DNA of 27,210 nt from JBEIUL01 sp044356865 (GTDB lineage Bacteria; Planctomycetota; Phycisphaerae; Phycisphaerales; SM1A02). The position numbers and the translations under genes are program-made. How positions within the stretch are numbered: position 1 is the first letter of the stretch; each line of letters begins with the position of its first letter. The stretch is from positions 1-27,210 of the forward strand of contig JBIKVN010000011.1 in NCBI GenBank assembly GCA_044356865.1, in the 5' to 3' direction. The notes below the pieces were generated by a model. That model worked only from the letters and a program-made list of their open reading frames with translations, did not search any database and had not been told where the DNA came from. Positions 1-6,473 of the stretch are shown piece after piece.

Positions 1-2112
1 CAGCGTGCCGGTTCCCGTCTGCGAGACGCCACCGATGCGGATGTAGAGCGGCAACCCGCTCGTCACGGCCACGGTGAGCGAGGAGGTTCCGGTCGCGCAG
101 CCCGCCCCGTCGTCGTTGCAGGCGGCCGGGTTGACCCCCACGAACGGGCAGCCGCCGGTGTAGACCGCCAGCCGGGTGTCGAAACTCGCCGCGCCGCAGG
201 TCGACACCGTCGCATTGCCGGTGCACTCCGGGATGTACAGGAACCACACGTCGTTCACGAGGCTGGTGCCGTTCGCCTCGTTGCAGGAGGAAGGCAGCGT
301 CGGGAGGCTCGTGGTCGCGCCGAGGGTGGTGAAGGGCGTCGAGGCCGAGGTGATCACCGTCGAGGTCGCGCACTCGTCGTTCACCGGTGGGGCCACGGTC
401 GGGGCCCCGACGTAGATGTCATCGATGAACCAGTTGTCGTTGGTCTCGTTGGTCTCGGTGCGGAACCGCACGCGGAAGGCGTCGTGCCGCCCGTTGGCGG
501 GAACGGTGTGCACATACTCGGCGAAGCTGGCCTGGGTCGCGCCGTCCGAGGTGATGGTGTTGATGTTCACCCAGTCACCCAGCCCGTTCGTGCCGACCGC
601 GGCCCAGTACTCGACGACCAGCTTCTCGCCCGCCTCGACGCCGATCTGCCGCACCTTGTACTTGAGCTCGGCCGCCGGCAGCGCCGCGAGCTTGATGAAG
701 TTCGAGCGGATCTCCTCGAAGTCGTAGGCGGCCGAGCCCGCCGCGTTCAGGCTCAGCGAGCGGGGCGAGCTCGCGAAAGCGCCGGTCGTGGTCACCCCGC
801 CGTCGTTGTAGGTCCAGTTCAGGGAGTTGATCACCGAACCCGGGAACGTCTCGTTCAACGGCGGGTCGAGCGGAAGCGGCGAGAGCCCGTCACAGCTGAC
901 CGAGTTCCGGCCCGAGGTGATGGTGGTGATCTCGCTCGGGCCGAACTTGAGGTTCGCTCCGGTGATGCCGTTGCAGGCGTTCACCGCGCTGCACATGATG
1001 TTGCAGGGGCTGTTCCCGTCGCAGTGCGGCGCGCCCCAGTTGTGCCCGAGCTCGTGGGCTGACACCGCCACGCGGAAGTTGAAGTTCGTCGAGAAGCGGC
1101 TCTCGACCGAGCTGTAGGCGAGGTCGCCGAACGAGCCGCAGTCGTTGCCGGCCTGGTTGCACATGACGCCGAGCCAGGCCAGCCCGATGGTGCCGCCCTG
1201 GATGTTCTTGCCGGTGTAGAGCTGGGCGATCTCGCGGCGGATCCCGTTCTCCGGAGCGGTGTTCCACTTGTTGCGGAACTCGCACAGGAGGTCGGTCATC
1301 ACGTTGGTCGTGTAGGGGTCGGCGCTCGTCGCCCGCACCACGAAGGTCGCCAGCTCGTAGCCGATCTCGACGTCGCGGGCGTAGACGAACTCGACGGTGT
1401 TCATCACGTTCTCGATGTCGTTCACGGTGTTGATGACGTTCGAGCTGTTCTTCTGGAAGAACTCGAAGTCGGCGTCGAAGGAGATCTCGACGGTGTAGTT
1501 CTGCAGGGCGGCGATCCCGCCCTCGGCGGGAGCCATGCCCCCGTCGAGGAGCCAGTCCGGCAGGGCCAGCCCGGCCTCGTCAAACCCGCATCGGCCGCCC
1601 GAGGGAAGGACCTCGGCGCTCGAGTAGACGGCGTGCGCCCGCGGGTCGGCCCCGGGCTGGAGCTCGTCGAGGGGCTGGATCGTGTAGCGGGGCGTCTCGG
1701 GCACGCCGAGGTCGACCATGCCCCAGATGCGGCCCTCGTTCAGCGTCAGGGCCACGCCGCTGCCTTCCTCGCCGACCACCGTGCCGCGGTAGGTCCGGTG
1801 CGGGGGAAGCGGCTGCTCCTCGAGGCCCGCCTCGGTCTGGACGAGAAGCTTGGCGTCGGCGTGGCGGAGGCTCGTGCGGAAGAGCTCGAGGGTTCGCTCG
1901 CGGCCGGCGATGGGCAGTGTCACGCGGAAGGTCTCGGGGATGCCCCCTGGTAGCGCAAGGAGGTGCGACTGGTAGCTCGAGAGGCTCGAGATCGGGGCCA
2001 ACTGCGTCGCCTTCGCCCCGAGCTTCTTGCCTCCCCCGGCGGGCGGCGCCGCGGCCGCGAGCAGTCCGATCGAGCAGGCGAGCAGTCCGAGGGAAACGGT
2101 TTGAAGGTTCAT
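1..2112 (-). CDS. Secreted reprolysin-like zinc metalloprotease, 3' end cut by window edge
   Basis: The frame reads without a stop from an ATG at 2112 to base 1, giving 704 residues; the C-terminus lies outside the window. The start is supported by AGGAAG seven bases upstream. Residues 1-22 form a signal peptide with a hydrophobic core and Ala-rich end. Residues about 25-200 look like a propeptide. The catalytic domain starts near residue 203 and carries the metzincin zinc motif HELGHNWGAPH at 353-363 (His353, His357 and His363 bind zinc, Glu354 is catalytic), followed by Cys364-Asp365 and a Met-turn with Met373 inside CNIMC. Cysteines are frequent, as expected for a disulfide-stabilised exported enzyme. 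After residue 420 comes a beta-rich domain ending in NDNWFIDDIYVG, then from about 576 a second beta domain beginning NDECATS, common in planctomycete surface proteins. It probably degrades extracellular protein. The substrate is unknown; M12B assignment is from motif and architecture. Confidence 0.88.
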   Translation of the reverse strand, partial: MNLQTVSLGLLACSIGLLAAAAPPAGGGKKLGAKATQLAPISSLSSYQSHLLALPGGIPETFRVTLPIAGRERTLELFRTSLRHADAKLLVQTEAGLEEQPLPPHRTYRGTVVGEEGSGVALTLNEGRIWGMVDLGVPETPRYTIQPLDELQPGADPRAHAVYSSAEVLPSGGRCGFDEAGLALPDWLLDGGMAPAEGGIAALQNYTVEISFDADFEFFQKNSSNVINTVNDIENVMNTVEFVYARDVEIGYELATFVVRATSADPYTTNVMTDLLCEFRNKWNTAPENGIRREIAQLYTGKNIQGGTIGLAWLGVMCNQAGNDCGSFGDLAYSSVESRFSTNFNFRVAVSAHELGHNWGAPHCDGNSPCNIMCSAVNACNGITGANLKFGPSEITTITSGRNSVSCDGLSPLPLDPPLNETFPGSVINSLNWTYNDGGVTTTGAFASSPRSLSLNAAGSAAYDFEEIRSNFIKLAALPAAELKYKVRQIGVEAGEKLVVEYWAAVGTNGLGDWVNINTITSDGATQASFAEYVHTVPANGRHDAFRVRFRTETNETNDNWFIDDIYVGAPTVAPPVNDECATSTVITSASTPFTTLGATTSLPTLPSSCNEANGTSLVNDVWFLYIPECTGNATVSTCGAASFDTRLAVYTGGCPFVGVNPAACNDDGAGCATGTSSLTVAVTSGLPLYIRIGGVSQTGTGTL

Positions 2113-2142
2113 GGGCACTTCCTGGAGAGACGGATTCGGAAC

Positions 2143-2184
2143 CGGGGTGCGATACGCACGGGTCTTGGGGGTAGACGCACCCCG
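2143..2184 (-). promoter_or_regulatory. Leader stem-loop of the metalloprotease mRNA
   Basis: A perfect 9-bp inverted repeat, CGGGGTGCG at 2143-2151 and CGCACCCCG at 2176-2184, encloses a 24-base loop. It lies between the predicted promoter and the start codon, so it should fold in the 5' leader. A regulatory role is only inference. Confidence 0.4.
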
Positions 2185-2211
2185 AGGTCCGCGGTTCGGC
2201 CGGGAAGGTCG

Positions 2212-2239
2212 AGCATAGACCCCACTCCGGGCGAGGCAA
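2212..2239 (-). promoter_or_regulatory. Sigma70-type promoter for the metalloprotease gene
   Basis: Read on the minus strand, TTGCCT (2239-2234) and TATGCT (2217-2212) are separated by 16 bases. This is a good match to the vegetative consensus (four of six and five of six). It predicts a transcript start near 2205 and a leader of about 93 nt. The same spacing and leader length recur at the gene starting at 4842. Confidence 0.6.
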
Positions 2240-2308
2240 GCGGGGTCTTCCGCATCGGACCAAGACGGGGGTTCGCTTTGCCGCAGCGGTTCAGGATGGC
2301 GCGGTTGG

Positions 2309-2340
2309 AGAAAAGAACCGGACCCGGTTTCCCGGGTCCG
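2309..2340 (-). terminator. Rho-independent terminator after the dockerin-protein gene
   Basis: A perfect 9-bp stem is formed by CGGACCCGG (2319-2327) and CCGGGTCCG (2332-2340) with a four-base loop. On the minus strand it is followed by GTTCTTTTC, a T-rich tail. It lies 57 bases past the stop codon of the gene at 2397-3854. Confidence 0.75.
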
Positions 2341-2396
2341 GCGAGAGCTTCCAGCGTCAGTCAGATCAAGTCACTCGGCTATCGGTCCGCCCCAAG

Positions 2397-3854
2397 TCAG
2401 GGGCACGCGCCCCACGCCGCGAGCACTGCGGCGAGGTCCTGGGCCGCGACTTCGCCGTTGCCGTCGATATCAGCCGGGCACGCACCCGAGCACGGTCCCC
2501 ACGCGGCGAGTACCGCGGCGAGGTCCTGGGCCGCGACTTCGCCGTTGCCGTCGAGGTCAGCCGGGCAGGCCACCACGACCTCGGTCGGCATCGGCCCGGT
2601 GAACGGCATCGCGGTCGGGGCACCGGCCGCGCCGGGCTTGAAGAGCCCGAGCGAACCCGTCGCGGTGGTGGGACCCGAGTTCGCGGTGAAGCGGAAGTTG
2701 TACAGGGTCGACCAGCGGATGGCGTTGCCATTGACCGTCTGCGAATAGGGCTCGCAGGCGAAGGTCAGCATGCCGTCGGCTTCGGTCGTCGTCCACGCGG
2801 CGTTCGTGTACGGCTCGCCGTTCAGGTACTTCGGGGCCTTGAAGCCGACGTTCGAGATGGTCACGCCCTGCGGGATGGCGATCGAGAAGCTGCCGCCGGC
2901 GCGATCGGAGTTCAGGTTGTAGACCGCGTACTCGTAACGCCAAGTGCCGTCGCCCTGGTCGATCGCCCGGCCGCCGACGATGAAGCGGCCGTCGCCGGGA
3001 ACATCAACGAGCGAGAACGAGACATCCGAGTGCGTCGCCTGCCAGGCGAAGATCGCCGGCTTCTGCTGCACGGTCGGGCCGGTCAGCGTGATCGGGTAGC
3101 CGAGGCTCGACGACCAGGTGCTGCCGACGGTCGCGAGGCGATACGACGCGTTGTTGTCATCGTTGCCGGCCGCGGCATCCTGGGGATGGATGTACTGGCA
3201 CTCGGCCACGAACACCGCCCCGGCATTCTGGGCCGGATCGAGGTCGCTGCGGGCGATCATGCAACGCTCGCGGAGCGAGGTCGGCAGGCCGCTCGGGGCC
3301 GCGGGATCGGAGTAGTTGCCCGAGAAGATGCCGGTGGTCGGGTTGATCGGGCCGCGGCTCTTGAGGTCACCCTGCGCGCCGTTCAGGCTCGCGGTGTAGG
3401 GATCCGAACAGCCGATGCCGAGCACCGTCGGGCAGCCGCCGCCGGCCGGGGTGCAGGCGCCGCACAGGTTCTGCTGCAGGGCGCAGAAGCCGTGCTTGAC
3501 CCAACTCAGGCCGATCTGCTCGATCGCGCCGTTCTTGATGCGGTAGAAGTTCTGCGGAATGACCGGGTGGTCGGGATCGGGATTCGGCTGCCAGAGCAGT
3601 TGCTGATTCCCGATGTTGCAGCTCGTCGAGCCGAAGGCGTACGAGCCGTACTGGACGCCTTGGTAGGTCCCGGGGGCGTACCGCGCCACGTCCGGAATCG
3701 CGCCGACGATCACGTCCGGTCCAACCGAAGCGGTGCCGCCGGTCTGGCCGCGGCTGCCGGTGGATCCGGTCGAGACCGGTTGCGTGAGGGCATGGCCCGC
3801 GACGACCGCGGTGCCGGCGATGAAGATTCCGCTGAGGGTCAATCCAAGGTTCAC
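2397..3854 (-). CDS. Exported protein with two C-terminal GC-type dockerin repeats
   Basis: The product is 485 residues. The start is GTG at 3854, with AGGAG eight bases upstream on the minus strand. Residues 3-22 are hydrophobic and end in AGHA, a plausible signal peptidase site. The body (about 45-425) is rich in Asn, Gly, Tyr and Cys and matches no enzyme family I recognise. It includes a cysteine-dense stretch near residues 123-150 and a run of beta-like segments. Residues about 430-485 contain two near-identical 29-residue units with the calcium-loop pattern DxDGNGEVAAQDLAAVLAAWG, each flanked by Cys-Pro. This pattern is that of the planctomycete 'GC-type dockerin' domain, thought to anchor exported proteins. 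The body's function is unknown. A hairpin terminator follows; the neighbours are other exported-protein genes on the same strand, but a separate terminator and leader suggest its own transcript. Confidence 0.87.
   Translation of the reverse strand: MNLGLTLSGIFIAGTAVVAGHALTQPVSTGSTGSRGQTGGTASVGPDVIVGAIPDVARYAPGTYQGVQYGSYAFGSTSCNIGNQQLLWQPNPDPDHPVIPQNFYRIKNGAIEQIGLSWVKHGFCALQQNLCGACTPAGGGCPTVLGIGCSDPYTASLNGAQGDLKSRGPINPTTGIFSGNYSDPAAPSGLPTSLRERCMIARSDLDPAQNAGAVFVAECQYIHPQDAAAGNDDNNASYRLATVGSTWSSSLGYPITLTGPTVQQKPAIFAWQATHSDVSFSLVDVPGDGRFIVGGRAIDQGDGTWRYEYAVYNLNSDRAGGSFSIAIPQGVTISNVGFKAPKYLNGEPYTNAAWTTTEADGMLTFACEPYSQTVNGNAIRWSTLYNFRFTANSGPTTATGSLGLFKPGAAGAPTAMPFTGPMPTEVVVACPADLDGNGEVAAQDLAAVLAAWGPCSGACPADIDGNGEVAAQDLAAVLAAWGACP
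2400..2567 (-). repeat. Tandem dockerin-coding direct repeat, 87-bp period
   Basis: Two in-frame copies code for the two dockerin units. The core GCGGCGAGGTCCTGGGCCGC occurs in both, exactly 87 bases (29 codons) apart, with only scattered differences. The near identity at DNA level points to a recent duplication or gene conversion. Confidence 0.85.
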
Positions 3855-4120
3855 GCTGGTCTCCTGTGTTCAGTTCTGCGATCGGGACCGAGGCGCCTGG
3901 CACGCCGCTCAGGCGGGACAGACCCTTCAAAGATAATGCGATCCGGCGGGAAGGCACCGGCAAATGGACTTTTCCCGGCAATTCCCCCGCCGGATGCGGC
4001 CCGTTTGAATTTCCGGGCCTGATCGTGAAGGCGTAGTACCGCGAACGCGGTCGGGTTCTGGGCTGATCCGGATTCCCGGCCAAACGAGCTCGAGGCGGGG
4101 AAACGCCTGAGGATGTTCGG
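3855..4120 (-). other. Intergenic region upstream of the dockerin-protein gene
   Basis: No gene is supported here. On the minus strand a weak promoter can be proposed: TTGCCG (3963-3958), a 19-base spacer and CATTAT (3938-3933), giving a leader of about 75 nt. Within that leader CGCCTG and CAGGCG can pair around a ten-base loop just upstream of the ribosome binding site. Confidence 0.35.
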
Positions 4121-4161
4121 TCGCAAAAAGACACCGGCACCCGCGAGTGCGGATGCCGGTG
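4121..4161 (-). terminator. Rho-independent terminator after the first PEP-CTERM-like gene
   Basis: CACCGGCA (4132-4139) pairs perfectly with TGCCGGTG (4154-4161), and an inner CCGC/GCGG pairing extends the stem. On the minus strand the hairpin is followed directly by TCTTTTTGCG. It lies 27 bases past the stop codon at 4189. Confidence 0.82.
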
Positions 4162-4188
4162 CAAGGTTTCCGGTTGAGACGGAACCGA

Positions 4189-4842
4189 TCAGGCCCGACG
4201 GCGACGACCGGCGAGACCGGCGAGGCCGAGGAGGGCGATCGCGCCCGGGGCGGGGACCGCGAAGGACCCGTTGCCGAACTGCGAAGGGGTACCGATTCCC
4301 TGATTGAAGCCGATGGTGATCGGCGTGGTGAACGCGAAGATCGTGTTCTTGAAGACGAACTGGGCGATGAGCGTCTCGAGGGTCGAGGCGTTCACGCGGC
4401 CCTGCAGGTTGGGCGGGTTCTGGTTGAACCAGCCGGCGTTGGCCGGAATGCCCGCCTGATTAGCGCCCGCGGCACCCCAACCCGGGTCAAACGCGGTCGA
4501 GTTGCCGAAGTCACCGGCGTTGCCGCCGATGGTGGTCCAGCTGTCGAGGGCCGCGTTCGGGGCCGGAACGAGCGTCGGGCTCCAAGTGCCAGCGACGGTC
4601 GAGCCACTGGGGCCCGAGAGGAAGTCGTTGTGCCAGAAGCCGCCGGCGGGAAGAGCGTTCATCCCGTAGGCGTTGAGCACGGTGTCGTTGGCGTTGTTGA
4701 ACTTGGCGTAGACCTTGAACACGTAGAACGTGTCCGCGCCCTGAGTGACGGTGCTCGAAGCCACATTCATGCCAACGAAGGCGGCCGAGGCGGAACCGGC
4801 GACCAGAGTCGCGGCGACGCCGGCAAGAAGACCCATCTTCAT
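4189..4842 (-). CDS. Exported protein with PEP-CTERM-like sorting tail (paralogue 1)
   Basis: The product is 217 residues starting at the ATG at 4842. That start is chosen because GGGAG lies seven bases upstream and because it begins a classic signal peptide (MKMGLLAGVAATL... ending GSASA, cleavage near residue 20). The frame stays open for 89 codons further upstream, but that part covers the predicted promoter and has no protein-like features. The mature part is rich in Asn, Gly, Phe and Trp and shares blocks with the neighbouring gene at 5212-5907, including LDSWTTIGG, NPPNLQGR and FNQGIGTP. The C-terminus is VPAPGAIALLGLAGLAG followed by four Arg and Ala: a short PxP motif, one membrane helix and a basic end, as in PEP-CTERM proteins processed by exosortases. 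It is probably a surface protein of unknown function. No exosortase gene is in the window. Confidence 0.87.
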   Translation of the reverse strand: MKMGLLAGVAATLVAGSASAAFVGMNVASSTVTQGADTFYVFKVYAKFNNANDTVLNAYGMNALPAGGFWHNDFLSGPSGSTVAGTWSPTLVPAPNAALDSWTTIGGNAGDFGNSTAFDPGWGAAGANQAGIPANAGWFNQNPPNLQGRVNASTLETLIAQFVFKNTIFAFTTPITIGFNQGIGTPSQFGNGSFAVPAPGAIALLGLAGLAGRRRRA

Positions 4843-4869
4843 TTGTCTGCTCCCTTGTCCTTGTGTGAC

Positions 4870-4932
4870 GGGACACCAAACAAGGGGTGTCCCTTTTCCC
4901 AGTTTTGCCCTACCGCACCTTGCGTGGGGCAA
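4870..4932 (-). promoter_or_regulatory. Two-hairpin leader of the first PEP-CTERM-like gene
   Basis: Between promoter and start codon lie two stem-loops. The first pairs TTGCCC (4905-4910) with GGGCAA (4927-4932), with an inner CGCA/TGCG pairing. The second pairs GGGACACC (4870-4877) with GGTGTCCC (4886-4893), a perfect 8-bp stem. They could stabilise the mRNA or control translation. I recognise no known riboswitch class. Confidence 0.45.
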
Positions 4933-4946
4933 CCCTTCCGTCCCGG

Positions 4947-4974
4947 AACATAGCCCATCGCGTAGGGCAGTCAA
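4947..4974 (-). promoter_or_regulatory. Sigma70-type promoter for the first PEP-CTERM-like gene
   Basis: On the minus strand TTGACT (4974-4969) is followed after 16 bases by TATGTT (4952-4947). This is the best vegetative promoter match I found in the window. It predicts a start of transcription near 4940 and a leader of about 98 nt. Confidence 0.65.
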
Positions 4975-5103
4975 GGTGCAGGGACCGAAAAGTGCGGATT
5001 GGTTCCGAAAAGAACCGGTGAAGAGAGCGGGCGAGGCTGGTTGCGACGCGGCGGCTTCCCGGTCAAGGTCCGGCCGCGGTCGTTTCAAGTCCCTGTCCGG
5101 CAT

Positions 5104-5134
5104 GGACAAAGGGCCGCTCCTTGCGGAGCGGCCC
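5104..5134 (-). terminator. Hairpin terminator after the second PEP-CTERM-like gene
   Basis: GGGCCGCTCC (5111-5120) and GGAGCGGCCC (5125-5134) form a perfect 10-bp stem with a four-base loop. On the minus strand it is followed by TTTGTCC, a short T-run. It lies 78 bases past the stop codon at 5212. The plus-strand side has no T-run. Confidence 0.65.
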
Positions 5135-5211
5135 TCGAATTGCCACTGGGATTTGGAACGGGCCGATGTCGAGCGGTTCCCTGAGCCTTGGACCGGCTCG
5201 TTCCCCGTCGA

Positions 5212-5907
5212 TCAGTCCCGACGGCGACGGCCAGCAAGGCCGGCGAGGCCGAGGAGGGCGATCGCGCCCGGGGCGGGCACGCCGAGGAGAGCCGTCGACT
5301 CACCGAACTCAGCCGGAGTGCCGATGCCCTGGTTGAAGCCCACGCGGAGCGAGATCATGACGCCGTTGCCTTCGGTCATGACGAAGTTGCCGACGAGGGC
5401 CCGGAAATCACTCGCGCCGAAGGTCACGCCGCGGCCCTGCAGGTTCGGCGGATTGCCGTTGTACCAACCCGCGACGCCCGCTTCGGCGGTGTCCGGGATG
5501 CCCGGCTGGTTGAAGGCGGCGCCGCCCCAACCCGGATCGGCGGTGGTGCTGTTGGCGAAGCTCGCGGCCTCGCCACCGATGGTCACCCACGAGTCCAGGT
5601 TGGCGTTCGAGCCGAGGAGCAGCGAGGGATTCCAAGTGCCGGCGAAGGTCGTCGAGACGTTGCCGTTGAGAAAGTCCTGGTGCCAGAAGTTCCCGGTACC
5701 GAGACCCGTCGCCCCGCCGTAGGTGGCGGTCGCGTGGATCTGGAACGCGTTCAGGAGGGTGTCCGAAGCGTTGGTGAACTGGGCGTAGAGCTTGGTGGCC
5801 GTCTTGCCGGGGGCAACGACGGTGGTTTCGGTCACGAAACCGACAAAGGCAGCAGAGGCCGAGGCCGAAAGGGCGGCAGCGGCAAGCATGGGAACCGCAA
5901 ACTTCAT
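5212..5907 (-). CDS. Exported protein with PEP-CTERM-like sorting tail (paralogue 2)
   Basis: The product is 231 residues from the ATG at 5907, preceded by AAAGGTGAG. A signal peptide spans about residues 1-19 (MKFAVPMLAAAALSASASA). The mature part is a clear paralogue of the product of 4189-4842. Shared blocks are W(H)xDFL near residue 75, GTWNPSLL, LDSWVTIGG, DPGWG, NPPNLQGR and FNQGIGTP. The C-terminus VPAPGAIALLGLAGLAG plus Arg4-Asp is the PEP-CTERM-like sorting signal and is almost identical to that of the paralogue at DNA level too. The gene has its own terminator, and 369 bases separate its stop from the neighbour's start, so the pair need not share one transcript. Function beyond surface location is unknown. 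Confidence 0.87.
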   Translation of the reverse strand: MKFAVPMLAAAALSASASAAFVGFVTETTVVAPGKTATKLYAQFTNASDTLLNAFQIHATATYGGATGLGTGNFWHQDFLNGNVSTTFAGTWNPSLLLGSNANLDSWVTIGGEAASFANSTTADPGWGGAAFNQPGIPDTAEAGVAGWYNGNPPNLQGRGVTFGASDFRALVGNFVMTEGNGVMISLRVGFNQGIGTPAEFGESTALLGVPAPGAIALLGLAGLAGRRRRD

Positions 5908-6473
5908 ATCTCTCACCTTTCTCCGAGTGGGAAAGTCGGGGAACACGACTGTCCGGCGACGTCACGCGACGCTGCTGGACTTCGGCAAGGTGCGCCAAGC
6001 CCTCGGGAAGTCAAAGAAGCCGAAGGGAAAAATGGCAACTCCTCGACGAATCCGAGCATGTCTGGATCGCGAGGTCTGATAAACCTGTGCACAACATGTC
6101 ATTTGCCCGGTTCGGCCGCATGGAGCGTCGACTCGGGCGGATGCTTGGCCTGCTGTTCCCTTCAGGCCGCGTCCTTCTGTTCCCTCTTCTCTCTGCCTTT
6201 CTCCGCCGAGGCGTTCAGCCTTGGCGGGGTTGACTCGAGGCCCTCCAGCCTCGCCTCGTGGTCGAAACGGCCCTTGGTTCCTTCTGAAGTTCCCCCGGCC
6301 GCCCCGTGCCTGGCTCGGTCCATGACCGAACGACCAGCAACGAAGTCACCGCGGGATCCTCGGGCGTCGCAACTCGATGGATTCCCTTGTTCCCTGCCTT
6401 CCGACCCTAGCCGGCCCGAGGGCCGCGGTCGGACTCTCCGAGACTTGCCGGTCTCGATTCGCCGTGCGGCGGA
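5908..6473. other. Long intergenic region with no supported gene
   Basis: These 566 bases separate the start of a PEP-CTERM-like gene from the stop of miaB. Base composition is more T- and C-rich on the plus strand than in the surrounding genes. The minus strand holds a possible weak promoter, ATGACA, 15 bases, TATCAG, about 170 bases before the 5907 start. A 6-bp stem CGAGAC/GTCTCG near 6439-6456 lies just past miaB but lacks a T-run. I see no RNA gene. Confidence 0.5.

Noticed and set aside
4870..4893. A plus-strand terminator (8-bp stem followed by TTTT)
   Set aside because: No plus-strand gene ends before it. It is more simply explained as a hairpin in the leader of the minus-strand gene.
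4843..5109. An 89-residue N-terminal extension of the first PEP-CTERM-like protein
   Set aside because: It would bury the signal peptide inside the protein and would read through a strong promoter and a good ribosome binding site.
6086..6094. TGTGCACAA resembling a DnaA box (one mismatch on the minus strand)
   Set aside because: A single site without neighbours, AT-rich region or dnaA/dnaN gene; no origin is supported.
6096..6233. A 45-codon plus-strand frame with a short hydrophobic segment in the gene-free region
   Set aside because: No ribosome binding site, no promoter and no recognisable feature; the hydrophobic stretch is interrupted by Arg. Not enough to call a gene.
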